From assembly GCF_900106955.1 (NCBI RefSeq), contig NZ_FNNI01000006.1, positions 310,001 to 374,000 of the forward strand: a DNA stretch of 64,000 nt, written 5' to 3'. The position numbers were made by a program, and so were the translations under genes. This DNA is from Aidingimonas halophila. Its GTDB lineage: Bacteria > Pseudomonadota > Gammaproteobacteria > Pseudomonadales > Halomonadaceae. The notes beneath the pieces are model-generated. The model had not been told where the DNA came from and did no database searches. It worked only from the letters and a program-made list of their open reading frames with translations. This document shows positions 31,341 to 40,347 of this stretch, piece after piece (positions within the stretch are counted from its first letter, which is position 1; the number at the start of each line of letters is the position of its first letter).

Positions 31341-31347
31341 TCTTCCA

Positions 31348-34122
31348 ATGCCCGCATCGAACGAACCGCCTCGCCCACCTTGGCATGCCCTATCTGTCGA
31401 AGAGACATTGTCACGCTTGACTTCCCACACCCAGGGGCTTGATGACGCCGAGATCCAGCATCGTCTGGATATCCACGGACGGAACCGGCTACAGCAGGAA
31501 CGCATTCGCCCCTGGTGGAAACGACTCCTGGTCCAGTTCAATAACGTGCTGATGCTGATCCTGCTGGTCGCTGCGTTGGCCAGCCTGGGCATGGGACATG
31601 TGCTGGACACACTGGCCATTCTTGGCGTGGTGGTCATCATTGCATTGGTCGGGTTCATCCAGGAAGGCAAGGCCGAGAAGGCACTGGACAGTATTCGGCG
31701 CATGCTGTCGCCCCGGGCCAATGTCGTGCGGGGCGGGCAGCGTCGGCAAGTGGATGCCGAAGTACTGGTCCCCGGCGATATCGTGCTGCTCGAAAGCGGC
31801 GACCGCGTGCCGGCGGACCTTCGCCTGCTGGATGCCAAGCGAGTGCGAGCCGATGAGGCAGCATTGACTGGCGAGTCGGTCCCGGTCGACAAGCAGACGA
31901 TGCCCGTCGCTGACGACACCGAGCTGGCTGAACGTTCGAACATGGCTTATGCGGGGACCATCATCGCTCAGGGCAATGCCACCGGCGTTGTCGTGGAGAC
32001 AGGCGCACGTAGCGAAATTGGACGAATATCGGAGTTGTTGCGCGACGTCGAGAAACTGAAAACGCCGCTACTGCGCCAGCTCGACCGTGCCGGACGCACG
32101 CTCGCCATCGTGATCGTGCTGACGGCACTGCTCACCGGGGTGTTCGGCATTCTGGTCCACGACCAACCATTGAGCGACATGTTCATGGCCAGCATCGGCC
32201 TGGCAGTCGCAGCCATTCCGGAGGGCCTGCCCGCGATCGTCACCATCGGGCTGGCACTGGGCGTGCAAACAATGGCCAGACGCAACGCCATCATTCGGCG
32301 CCTGCCTGCAGTCGAAACGCTGGGATCGATTTCCACCATTTTTTCCGACAAGACCGGGACACTGACCCGCAATGAGATGACGGTACAAGCCATCTGGCTG
32401 CCTGAAGGCCAATTCCGTGTCACGGGCGTCGGCTATGCGCCGGAAGGCGACTTCGTCGCACTCGATGACGACGGTAATGATGCATCCACTACCGTATCGC
32501 TTGATGACCAGCCCGATCTGGGTCACTTGCTTCGTGCCGGCGTGCTATGTAACGACGCCGAATCGGCCGAAGAAGCCGGCCGTTGGCATATTCATGGTGA
32601 TCCTACAGAGGGCGCTCTGGTCGTGGCTGCCGCCAAGGCGGGGCTATCGTTTCGGACATTACGTCACGATCATGCCCGCCATGATGCCATCCCCTTCGAG
32701 TCGGAGCGTCGTTACATGGCAACCCTGCACGACCTCCACGGCACCACCTGCCTGTTCGTCAAGGGGGCCCCGGACCGGCTGCTGGAGATGTGCCATCGGG
32801 TTCGCGTCGGTAATCAGACACAACCGCTCGACACGCAGGAATGGCACGCCCGTATCCACGCACTATCGTCCCGTGGCTTACGCGTATTGGCCCTGGCCGA
32901 AAAAACCGGGGAGCCCCACGCCGGAGACCTGACCGATGAACATGCCGAGGAAGGGCTGGTATTGCTGGGGCTGGTCGGCCTGCTCGACCCACCAAGGGAG
33001 GATGTCATCGACGCTGTCGAGCGCTGCCTGACAGCGGGTATTCGCCCCGTCATGGTGACCGGTGATCATGCCGAGACCGCGCTCGCGATAGCTCGGCAGC
33101 TGGGCTTTTCCCACACCGACCGCGCTGTCACCGGTCGGGAGATCGAAGCCATGAGTGATGCCGATCTTGCAGCCTGTATTACCGAGATCGACGTATTCGC
33201 TCGTGCCGCCCCCGAGCACAAGCTGCGACTGGTCAAGGCCATGCAGGCCCGGGGCGGCATCTGTGCAATGACCGGCGACGGGGTCAACGATGGCCCCGCC
33301 CTGAAGCGTGCCGATGTCGGGGTCGCCATGGGTGTCCAGGGGACGGAGGCCGCCAAGAATGCCGCAGAAATGGTGCTGGCGGATGACAATTTCGCCAGCA
33401 TCGTCAGCGCCATCGAAGAAGGCCGCAAGGTCTATGACAATATCCGCAAGACCATCACCTTTTTATTGCCCACCAATGGCGGACAGGGGCTTTCGATTCT
33501 TCTTGCCGTCCTGGCCGGCGGTTCATTGCCGGTGACACCGCTACAGGCGTTGTGGGTCAATATGGTCGTCGCCATCACTTTAGGGCTTGCCCTGGCTTTC
33601 GAGCCCGGCGAACCCGATCTCATGAAACGACACCCTCGGAATCCTGACGCCCCCTTGCTGGACGGTTTTCTACTGTGGCGCGTGGTATTCGTATCGGTCC
33701 TGTTACTGGCCGGCGTCTTCGGCATGTTCACCTGGTTGCACGACATTCAGGGTAACAGCCAGGCCCTGGCCCGCAGCGGGGCCGTCAATATACTGGTCAT
33801 GGGCAGCGCCGCTTACCTGATCAACAGCCGATACCTTGTTTACAGTGCGTTGTCGAAGCAGGGAGTCTTCGGCAGCCGCTCGGTATGGTTGGCGATCACT
33901 CTGGTCGTACTGCTGCAGTTGGGCTGGACCTACCTGCCGTTCATGCAACGCCTCTTCGGTAATGAGGCGCTGTCACTCATCCACTGGCTGGTCATCGTCT
34001 CGGCCAGCATCATCCTGTTTCTCATCGTCGAACTGGAAAAGGGAGTATGGAGATATTTTCATCGCTCACTCAGGGGGCGCTCGTCTACTCATGACCCTCT
34101 GACACCACGCAAGACAACATGA
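31348..34122 (+). CDS. P2-type cation-transporting ATPase
   Basis: 924 aa from ATG 31348. Complete P-type ATPase: actuator motif TGES at 174-177, PEGLPA in membrane helix 4, phosphorylation site Asp334 in SDKTGTLT, and hinge TGDGVNDGP at 642-650. About ten membrane helices, including six at the C-terminus. The helix-4 PEGLPAIV motif and overall layout place it with the calcium/sodium (SERCA/PMR1-like) group and not the heavy-metal pumps; the exact ion cannot be told. An in-frame GTG at 31330 would add six residues. The next 180 bases to 34303 are AT-rich with no gene and carry the promoter of the ABC operon. Confidence 0.88.
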   Translation: MPASNEPPRPPWHALSVEETLSRLTSHTQGLDDAEIQHRLDIHGRNRLQQERIRPWWKRLLVQFNNVLMLILLVAALASLGMGHVLDTLAILGVVVIIALVGFIQEGKAEKALDSIRRMLSPRANVVRGGQRRQVDAEVLVPGDIVLLESGDRVPADLRLLDAKRVRADEAALTGESVPVDKQTMPVADDTELAERSNMAYAGTIIAQGNATGVVVETGARSEIGRISELLRDVEKLKTPLLRQLDRAGRTLAIVIVLTALLTGVFGILVHDQPLSDMFMASIGLAVAAIPEGLPAIVTIGLALGVQTMARRNAIIRRLPAVETLGSISTIFSDKTGTLTRNEMTVQAIWLPEGQFRVTGVGYAPEGDFVALDDDGNDASTTVSLDDQPDLGHLLRAGVLCNDAESAEEAGRWHIHGDPTEGALVVAAAKAGLSFRTLRHDHARHDAIPFESERRYMATLHDLHGTTCLFVKGAPDRLLEMCHRVRVGNQTQPLDTQEWHARIHALSSRGLRVLALAEKTGEPHAGDLTDEHAEEGLVLLGLVGLLDPPREDVIDAVERCLTAGIRPVMVTGDHAETALAIARQLGFSHTDRAVTGREIEAMSDADLAACITEIDVFARAAPEHKLRLVKAMQARGGICAMTGDGVNDGPALKRADVGVAMGVQGTEAAKNAAEMVLADDNFASIVSAIEEGRKVYDNIRKTITFLLPTNGGQGLSILLAVLAGGSLPVTPLQALWVNMVVAITLGLALAFEPGEPDLMKRHPRNPDAPLLDGFLLWRVVFVSVLLLAGVFGMFTWLHDIQGNSQALARSGAVNILVMGSAAYLINSRYLVYSALSKQGVFGSRSVWLAITLVVLLQLGWTYLPFMQRLFGNEALSLIHWLVIVSASIILFLIVELEKGVWRYFHRSLRGRSSTHDPLTPRKTT

Positions 34123-34303
34123 TGAGGAATGAATCAGTATCATCAATTATTGTAATTTTATATCGTTATTCATTATCAAAACAAATAGATCACTCCCTCT
34201 GCTAAGCTAATGTCAATTCACGACGGGGCTTATGACAGCCAGTGCTTGGCTGCCGAGAACCCTGTCATGTCAGACAAGGGCCGATGCCGAGAGGAGACTG
34301 CAT

Positions 34304-34969
34304 TTGGAACTGATTCAGTACGCCTTCAACAATATCGAGTTGTTGGGCACCCGGACACTGGAACACATCTCGCTGGTCAGTGTTGCCGTCGGGATCGCTA
34401 CCCTGACCGGTGTGCCTATCGGTATCGCCATTACACGTAACGAAACCGTTGCCCGCACCGTTCTCTACATCGCATCCATCATTATCACGATCCCTTCCAT
34501 CGCACTGTTCGGGATCATGATTCCGATCCTGTCGACCATCGGCCAGGGGATCGGTTACGTACCGGCAGTCATTGCCGTTCTGCTGTACTCACAGCTGCCG
34601 ATCATTCGTAATACTTACACCGCCATCAACAATGTCGATCCCGCCTTGCGGGAAGCCGCACGCGGTATCGGCATGAGTGCCAACCAGCGACTGCGCATGG
34701 TCGAGATTCCTCTCGCCGTCCCCGTCATAATGGCCGGCGTTCGTACCGCCGTGGTACTCAACATCGGCGTCATGGCGATTGCCGCCTATATCGGAGCTGG
34801 TGGGCTCGGCACCTTCATCAGCCGCGGCATTTCCCAGTCGGACCCACGCCAGCTGATCGTAGGCGCCGTCGCCGTGAGTCTACTGGCGATCATCGTCGAC
34901 TATTCGCTATTGGCACTGCAGAAACGCTTGACCCCCAAAGGTCTGGAACGTGCCGCTTCCAGCCCCTGA
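34304..34969 (+). CDS. Osmoprotectant ABC transporter permease (OpuCB/YehW-type)
   Basis: 221 aa with five to six membrane helices and the permease signature EAARGIGMSANQRLRMVEIP. Start: a TTG at 34304 is preceded by GAGGAG with a 7-base spacer and gives LELIQYAFNNIELLG, the usual start of these permeases. An ATG at 34232 is in frame, but its extra residues look unrelated. First gene of the four-gene importer permease-ATPase-permease-binding protein (34304-37847). Confidence 0.88.
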   Translation: MELIQYAFNNIELLGTRTLEHISLVSVAVGIATLTGVPIGIAITRNETVARTVLYIASIIITIPSIALFGIMIPILSTIGQGIGYVPAVIAVLLYSQLPIIRNTYTAINNVDPALREAARGIGMSANQRLRMVEIPLAVPVIMAGVRTAVVLNIGVMAIAAYIGAGGLGTFISRGISQSDPRQLIVGAVAVSLLAIIVDYSLLALQKRLTPKGLERAASSP

Positions 34970-35018
34970 CATCCTGCGACGGGTCAACGACTTCCGCCTA
35001 ACGAACAAGGACACATGA

Positions 35019-36173
35019 ATGATTCGACTCGATAACCTGACCAAGGTCTTCGACACGCCCAAGGGCGCGGTGGTTGCCGCGGACCATATCAGCATGGAAG
35101 TGCCCCGGGGCGAAATCTGCGTACTGCTCGGTCCCTCGGGTTGCGGCAAGACCACGACGCTGAAGATGATCAACCGCATCGTACGACCGACATCGGGCAA
35201 GGTATTCATCAACGATGAAGACACCTCCGGTCTCAATACTCAAGAGCTTCGCCGTAACATCGGTTATGTCATCCAGCAGATCGGCCTGTTCCCGAACATG
35301 ACGATCGAAGAGAACATCACCGCCGTTCCACGCTTACTGGGTTGGGATGCCAAGCGTTACAAGGAGCGTGCCCGGGAGATGATGGCGATGATCGCCATGG
35401 AGCCCGACGCGTTTCTCAAACGCTATCCAAGTGAACTGTCCGGCGGCCAGCAACAGCGTATCGGAGTCGCCCGCGCTCTGGCTGCCGACCCGCCTGTCAT
35501 GTTGATGGACGAACCGTTCGGGGCCATCGACCCGATCAATCGCGCCGTGATTCAGGATGAGTTCCTCAAGATGCAGCAGGATCTCAAGAAGACCATCATG
35601 TTCGTCAGTCACGATATCGATGAAGCGATCAAAATGGGTGATCGGGTCGCCATTTTTCGGGAAGGCAAGCTGGTACAGTATTCGACCCCCGACGACCTGC
35701 TCGCCGCCCCCAAGAATGCCTTCGTCGAGTCCTTCCTGGGCGAGGATCGCGCACTGAAACGGTTGAACCTGGTCAAGGTTCGGGAAGTCATGTCGCACGA
35801 GATAGGTACCGTCACCCCCGATGACAGCCTTGAAACCGCACTGCAGCGCATCGACGACTACGGTTACCAGAACGCGATCGTGATGATCAATGATCGGCAA
35901 CGTCCCACCGGGATGATCACTCGGGCCATAGCACGAACGACCAAAGGCTATTGTCGGGATCACTTCCAGGGCATCCCCGCCGCGGTTCATCTAGACGATG
36001 ACCTACGCAAGGTGGCTTCGCTGATGTTCTCCAATGACATGACCTGGCTGCCCTGCGTGGACGATGACGAACGCATCATGGGCCAGATCACCCAGCGGGC
36101 CATCACCCATCATCTGGGCTCCCGCCATCGCGTCGCGGAACATAGCGTCGCCGACCAAAACACGGGGGTGTAA
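35019..36173 (+). CDS. Osmoprotectant ABC transporter ATP-binding protein with CBS domains (OpuCA-type)
   Basis: 384 aa. Walker A GPSGCGKTTT (about residues 39-48), ABC signature LSGGQQQR, Walker B MLMDEPFGAIDP, switch His in FVSHDIDEA. The C-terminal third has two CBS motifs (VREVMSHEIGTVTPDDSLE and a second near residue 330). In OpuA and OpuC such CBS pairs sense ionic strength and gate import. ATP-driven uptake of betaines, choline or carnitine is the usual role. Confidence 0.93.
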   Translation: MIRLDNLTKVFDTPKGAVVAADHISMEVPRGEICVLLGPSGCGKTTTLKMINRIVRPTSGKVFINDEDTSGLNTQELRRNIGYVIQQIGLFPNMTIEENITAVPRLLGWDAKRYKERAREMMAMIAMEPDAFLKRYPSELSGGQQQRIGVARALAADPPVMLMDEPFGAIDPINRAVIQDEFLKMQQDLKKTIMFVSHDIDEAIKMGDRVAIFREGKLVQYSTPDDLLAAPKNAFVESFLGEDRALKRLNLVKVREVMSHEIGTVTPDDSLETALQRIDDYGYQNAIVMINDRQRPTGMITRAIARTTKGYCRDHFQGIPAAVHLDDDLRKVASLMFSNDMTWLPCVDDDERIMGQITQRAITHHLGSRHRVAEHSVADQNTGV

Positions 36174-36177
36174 GCCT

Positions 36178-36909
36178 ATGCCGATCCAGAGCATGCAAGG
36201 CGCCCTGCGTGCGCTGATACTGGTCGTGGTCTTCTTTATCGGCGTCTGGAGTCAGTCCAGCGGGCTGGTCGACGATTTCATGTTCTACCTGCCGGATGTG
36301 CAGTACCTCGTCGTACAGCATCTATGGCTCACCGCCGTTTCAGGCAGTCTGGCCATCGGCGTAGCCGTGCCACTGGGTATCATTCTGTCACGTCGCAGCA
36401 TGGCGAAAGTGGCGGAATCCCTCATGCAAGTATTGAACGTGGGGACGACCATTCCGACATTGGCCGTACTGGCACTGTCAATGAGCTTTCTGGGCATCGG
36501 TACCGTACCAGCCATTTTTGGCCTGTTCGTTGCCACGCTGTTGCCCATTGCCCGTAACACCTATGCCGGCCTGAAAGGCGTATCCCCCGCCCTGATGGAA
36601 GCCGCAGCGGGCATTGGCATGTCGCCGACTCAGCGCTTGTTCCGTGTCGAATTGCCCAACGCACTGTATGTCATCTTCGCCGGTATCCGCACGGCACTGG
36701 CGATCAATGTAGGCACCGTGCCACTGGCGTTTCTGATCGGCGCCGGTGGCCTGGGTGAACTGATTTTCACCGGCATCGACCTCTACGACCCCATCATGAT
36801 GCTGTCGGGTGCCATTCCAACGGCGCTACTGGCGATCACTGTCGATGCGCTGATCGCCACCATCGCATTCATCGTCGTGCCCCGCGGGGTGAATCCCTCG
36901 CGAGCCTGA
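36178..36909 (+). CDS. Osmoprotectant ABC transporter permease (second subunit)
   Basis: 243 aa, about six membrane helices. Carries the coupling-helix motif EAAAGIGMSPTQRLFRVELP. The ATG at 36178 lies 4 bases after the ATPase stop; the upstream open frame overlaps the ATPase gene and is not used. It forms the membrane channel with the product of 34304. Confidence 0.92.
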   Translation: MPIQSMQGALRALILVVVFFIGVWSQSSGLVDDFMFYLPDVQYLVVQHLWLTAVSGSLAIGVAVPLGIILSRRSMAKVAESLMQVLNVGTTIPTLAVLALSMSFLGIGTVPAIFGLFVATLLPIARNTYAGLKGVSPALMEAAAGIGMSPTQRLFRVELPNALYVIFAGIRTALAINVGTVPLAFLIGAGGLGELIFTGIDLYDPIMMLSGAIPTALLAITVDALIATIAFIVVPRGVNPSRA

Positions 36910-36962
36910 TTCACTATTCAACCGATGGTTCACACCATCACTTGAAAAACGAGGAGATCATA

Positions 36963-37847
36963 ATGAAAACCATCGTTCGTACCCTGACTGGCCTGGCGCT
37001 AGCCGGTGCCCTGACGACCAACGCCGCAGCCGAAGAGATCGTCGTCGGCGGCAAGAACTTCACTGAGCAGCAGATTCTGGCCAGCATGACGACCCAGTAT
37101 CTGGATGCCCTGGACTACGATGTCGACCAGCGATCCGGTATGGGCTCATCGGTCCTCCGTCAGGCGCAGGAAAATGGCCAGGTCGACCTCTATTGGGAGT
37201 ACACCGGTACGTCCTTGATCAACTATAACGAGGTCGACGAAAAGCTTGATGCCGATGAAACCTATGAGCGCGTCAAGGAACTGGACGCCGAGAAAGGACT
37301 GGTCTGGCTGGCTCCTTCCTCGGCCAATAACACCTATGCGCTTGCCATGCGCGCCGACGATGCCGAAGAGCGCGGCATCCAGAGCATTTCCGACCTGGCC
37401 GAGACAATCAATGACGGCGACGAGCTGACACTGGCCTCGAACGCCGAGTTCTATTCCCGTGATGATGGCCTGCGCCCGTTACAGGAAGCCTACGATTTCG
37501 AATTCGGTCGCGCCAACATCAAGCGAATGGATACCGGCCTGACCTACCCGGCACTGCGGGATGAGGAAGTCGACGTCTCCGTCGTCTTCGCCACCGATGG
37601 CCGTATCCCTGCGTTTGACCTGACCGTTCTGGAAGACGACAAGGGCTATTTCCCGGCATACGCTCTCACCCCCGTGATTCGGGAGGAAACGCTGGAGGCG
37701 CACCCCGATCTTGAAGAGCAGCTCAACAAGCTCTCCGAGCTCCTGGACGATGACACCATGGCTGAGCTGAACGCGGCAGTGGACGTCGAGAGGGAAACCA
37801 TCGAAGACGTCGCTCGCGAATTTCTGGAAGAACACGATTTGATCTGA
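36963..37847 (+). CDS. Osmoprotectant ABC transporter substrate-binding protein (OpuCC/OsmF-type)
   Basis: 294 aa. Signal peptide MKTIVRTLTGLALAGALTT with cleavage near AAAE. Mature start EEIVVGGKNFTEQQILASM and the motif DLYWEYTGTSL are typical of the OpuC/ProX-like quaternary-ammonium binding fold. The protein is very acidic. GAGGAG lies 6 bases before the ATG at 36963; an in-frame start at 36942 would put extra residues before the signal peptide. Ligand probably betaine-like, not provable here. Confidence 0.9.
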   Translation: MKTIVRTLTGLALAGALTTNAAAEEIVVGGKNFTEQQILASMTTQYLDALDYDVDQRSGMGSSVLRQAQENGQVDLYWEYTGTSLINYNEVDEKLDADETYERVKELDAEKGLVWLAPSSANNTYALAMRADDAEERGIQSISDLAETINDGDELTLASNAEFYSRDDGLRPLQEAYDFEFGRANIKRMDTGLTYPALRDEEVDVSVVFATDGRIPAFDLTVLEDDKGYFPAYALTPVIREETLEAHPDLEEQLNKLSELLDDDTMAELNAAVDVERETIEDVAREFLEEHDLI

Positions 37848-37897
37848 GCCGGATTCCGTCGGCCGAATGAGGCTGGCAGAATATGCATTGTCTATCC

Positions 37898-37920
37898 GAG
37901 GCCGCCTTATTGGCGGCCTC
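37898..37920 (+). terminator. Hairpin between the ABC operon and the nitrilase-family gene
   Basis: Perfect 9-bp stem GAGGCCGCC / GGCGGCCTC with a 5-base loop, 51 bases after the binding-protein stop. The T-tract is missing, so termination may be partial and the downstream hydrolase may be partly cotranscribed. Confidence 0.6.
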
Positions 37921-37950
37921 ATGCGTTATCCGCCATTGTGGAGTGCTCAT

Positions 37951-38793
37951 ATGCACTATCAGGATCAACTCAGGGTCGGTGCTGCCCAGATCAACACCGA
38001 ACTCGGTGATGTCGAGACCAATCTCGAGCGCCATATGGACATCATCGCCCAGGCACGCGAGGCAGAGGTCGAACTTCTGGTTTTTCCCGAACTTTCCTTG
38101 ACCGGTTATAACCTGGGCGGCCGGGTTCTGGAAGTGGCCTGCCCTCTGGAGGCATCTACCCTGGCTCGACTCGCCCAGTCCGTGGGCGATATGCAGACTG
38201 TCGTCGGCTTTGTCGAGGAGGCGAGCCCGGGGGAGTACTACAACGCTCTGGCGATTCTTCAGCAGGGCGACATCCTGGCCGTACACCGAAAGCTCAACCT
38301 GCCCACCTACGGCGGTCTCGAGGAAGGCAAGTGGTTCACGCACGGCGAAGCACTGACACACACCTCGATCCGCGCCGGTTGGACAGCCACCCAGTTGATC
38401 TGTGCCGATCTCTGGAACCCGGCGCTCGTTCATGCCGCCCTGCTGGAGCGACCAACCGTGCTCTGTGCACCGATCAATTCCGCCACGGGTATCGTCAGTG
38501 AGGACTTCTCCAACGAGCGCAACTGGGCTCTCAACCTGAGTTTCTACGCCATGACGTACGGTACGCCGGTGATAATGGCCAACCGCTACGGCCCGGAGGG
38601 AAACAGTCACTTCTGGGGTGGGTCTCGCATTTTGGGGCCACGAGGCGATATCCTGGCGGAAGCGGGCAATGGCGACACACTGGTGCATGCCGATCTGTCG
38701 CGGACCGCTATCGCCCGAGCCCGTTTCGAACTACCGACCCTGCGCGATGCCGATACGCCGCTGGTAAGAGAGTTGATGGCCGGCTACCGGTAA
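37951..38793 (+). CDS. Carbon-nitrogen hydrolase (nitrilase superfamily)
   Basis: 280 aa. The Glu-Lys-Cys triad is visible: E47 in FPELSLTGY, K114 in HRKLNLPTYG and C151 in LICADLWNP. Such enzymes hydrolyse amides or nitriles. The ATG at 37951 has TGGAG 7 bases upstream; earlier in-frame starts would run into the hairpin at 37898. It lies directly after the osmoprotectant importer, but a functional link is speculation. The substrate is unknown. Confidence 0.85.
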   Translation: MHYQDQLRVGAAQINTELGDVETNLERHMDIIAQAREAEVELLVFPELSLTGYNLGGRVLEVACPLEASTLARLAQSVGDMQTVVGFVEEASPGEYYNALAILQQGDILAVHRKLNLPTYGGLEEGKWFTHGEALTHTSIRAGWTATQLICADLWNPALVHAALLERPTVLCAPINSATGIVSEDFSNERNWALNLSFYAMTYGTPVIMANRYGPEGNSHFWGGSRILGPRGDILAEAGNGDTLVHADLSRTAIARARFELPTLRDADTPLVRELMAGYR

Positions 38794-38959
38794 GCCGGAA
38801 TCCAAACCATTGAAGGGGGCATTACACACCGAAATAGCAAAAAGGGCATGAAAATCAGGGTCATTTCGCTCTATACTTAAGGGGCATCGCATGGACGTCA
38901 GACGCAGACTCAAGGATCATCAAGAAGCCGGAAGCCATCCCAAAAGTAAGGAACATCCC

Positions 38960-39361
38960 ATGATGAAGAAACTTGCTCGAGTCCTTAGCCCGCTATTGAT
39001 TGCCTGCCTGGTCCTGGGGAGCCTCCCGGTGGCTGCAGCGCCTGCCTCCCCGACTGAGGGTGGTCTGGTATCCACTCAGGATGCGCTGAGTGCTGACCAA
39101 GTGCAGGCCGATCGCGAGCGTATCGACGACGTCCTGTCACGTCAGGACGTACAGGACCAACTCCTGGCTCAAGGGGTCGATCCAGCCGACGTGCGGGATC
39201 GTGTCGATGCGCTATCCGACCAGGAAGTCCATGACATGGCCGACCGTCTCGATGACATGCCGGCTGGTGCCAGTGTTGTCGGCGCCCTGTTCGCCGTCTT
39301 CGTGATCCTGCTGGTCACCGACATCCTGGGACTGACCGATGTGTTCCCCTTCACCCGTTGA
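38960..39361 (+). CDS. PA2779-family small exported membrane protein
   Basis: 133 aa. An N-terminal signal or anchor (KLARVLSPLLIACLVLGSL), a middle region rich in Asp and Gln with SRQDVQDQLLAQGVDPADV, and a C-terminal membrane helix (VVGALFAVFVILLVTDILG). This is the layout of the PA2779 family, which is almost always followed by a PA2778-family peptidase, as here. Function unknown. Its stop overlaps the next start (TGATG). Confidence 0.8.
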   Translation: MMKKLARVLSPLLIACLVLGSLPVAAAPASPTEGGLVSTQDALSADQVQADRERIDDVLSRQDVQDQLLAQGVDPADVRDRVDALSDQEVHDMADRLDDMPAGASVVGALFAVFVILLVTDILGLTDVFPFTR

Positions 39362-40326
39362 TGCGCATCATGCAACGCGTTCAACGGTTCTCAGTGAACG
39401 CCCGCCCTGCGGGCGTTCTGCTGTTGGTAGTCACGCTACTGTTCCTCAGTGGCTGTGCCGGCAGCCCAACGTTAAAAAGCCCCGATCGGCTTGGTATCCC
39501 TGAGAAGGTCACACTCGATGACGTGCCCTTCCATGGCCAACGGGACTATCAATGTGGACCGGCGTCACTGGCGATGGTACTCAACGCCAGCGGTATCGAT
39601 GCAGATGTCGATACGCTGATCCCGCAAGTCTTCCTGCCGGAACGCGAGGGCAGCGTCCAACCCGAGATGCTCGCCACCTTGCGGCGCTATGAGCGCGTTC
39701 CCTTCGTGATCGATAGCAATTTCGAAGCGCTGTTGAGAGAGATCGCCAACGATCACCCGGTGATCGTCATGCAGAACCTGTCGTTACCTGCCTGGCCGGT
39801 CTGGCATTACGCCGTTGCCATCGGCTACGACATGGATGCGCGTGAACTCATCCTGCATAGCGGCATGGAGGCGAAAACCCGAACGTCGTTCGGCACCTTC
39901 GACAACACCTGGGCCCGCAGCGAACGATGGGCTGTCGTCGCCCTCCCTCCGGGGGAGTTACCCGACAGTATCAGTCGACACCGGGCCATGAGCGCCATTG
40001 CCGACTTCGAGCGCGTCAACGACCCACAAACGGCATTGCCAAGCTGGCGAGCCCTGACCGAACGCTGGCCCTCGATGGCCATGGGGTGGTTTGCACTGGG
40101 TAACGCCGAATATGCGGCGGGCGACCCGGAAGCGGCAGCCAATGCATTTCGTGAGGCCACCGAACAGGACGCCAGTCTGGCGGTTGCCTGGCTCAACCTT
40201 GGTCTGACCCTGGAAGACATGGGGGACAATGACGCTGCCCGAGAGGCTCTCAACCAGTCGGCAACCCTCCCCAGCGAATGGCAGGCACAGGCGCAGCGGG
40301 CACTGGAGGGGCTACCCTCAGAGTAA
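39361..40326 (+). CDS. PA2778-family C39-like cysteine peptidase lipoprotein with TPR region
   Basis: 321 aa. Lipobox FLSGC (Cys32) indicates a lipoprotein. A papain-like C39 domain follows, with the nucleophile C65 in DYQCGPASLAM and the His in PVWHYAVAIGYD. Residues about 220-315 form TPR-like helices (AMGWFALGNAEYAAGDPEAA; AVAWLNLGLTLEDMGD). Start ATG 39361 overlaps the upstream stop by one base, so the pair is coupled. C39 peptidases usually cut double-glycine leaders, but no such substrate or exporter is nearby. Confidence 0.82.
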   Translation: MRIMQRVQRFSVNARPAGVLLLVVTLLFLSGCAGSPTLKSPDRLGIPEKVTLDDVPFHGQRDYQCGPASLAMVLNASGIDADVDTLIPQVFLPEREGSVQPEMLATLRRYERVPFVIDSNFEALLREIANDHPVIVMQNLSLPAWPVWHYAVAIGYDMDARELILHSGMEAKTRTSFGTFDNTWARSERWAVVALPPGELPDSISRHRAMSAIADFERVNDPQTALPSWRALTERWPSMAMGWFALGNAEYAAGDPEAAANAFREATEQDASLAVAWLNLGLTLEDMGDNDAAREALNQSATLPSEWQAQAQRALEGLPSE

Positions 40327-40347
40327 AGCGACAGTAAGGAGCGAATC

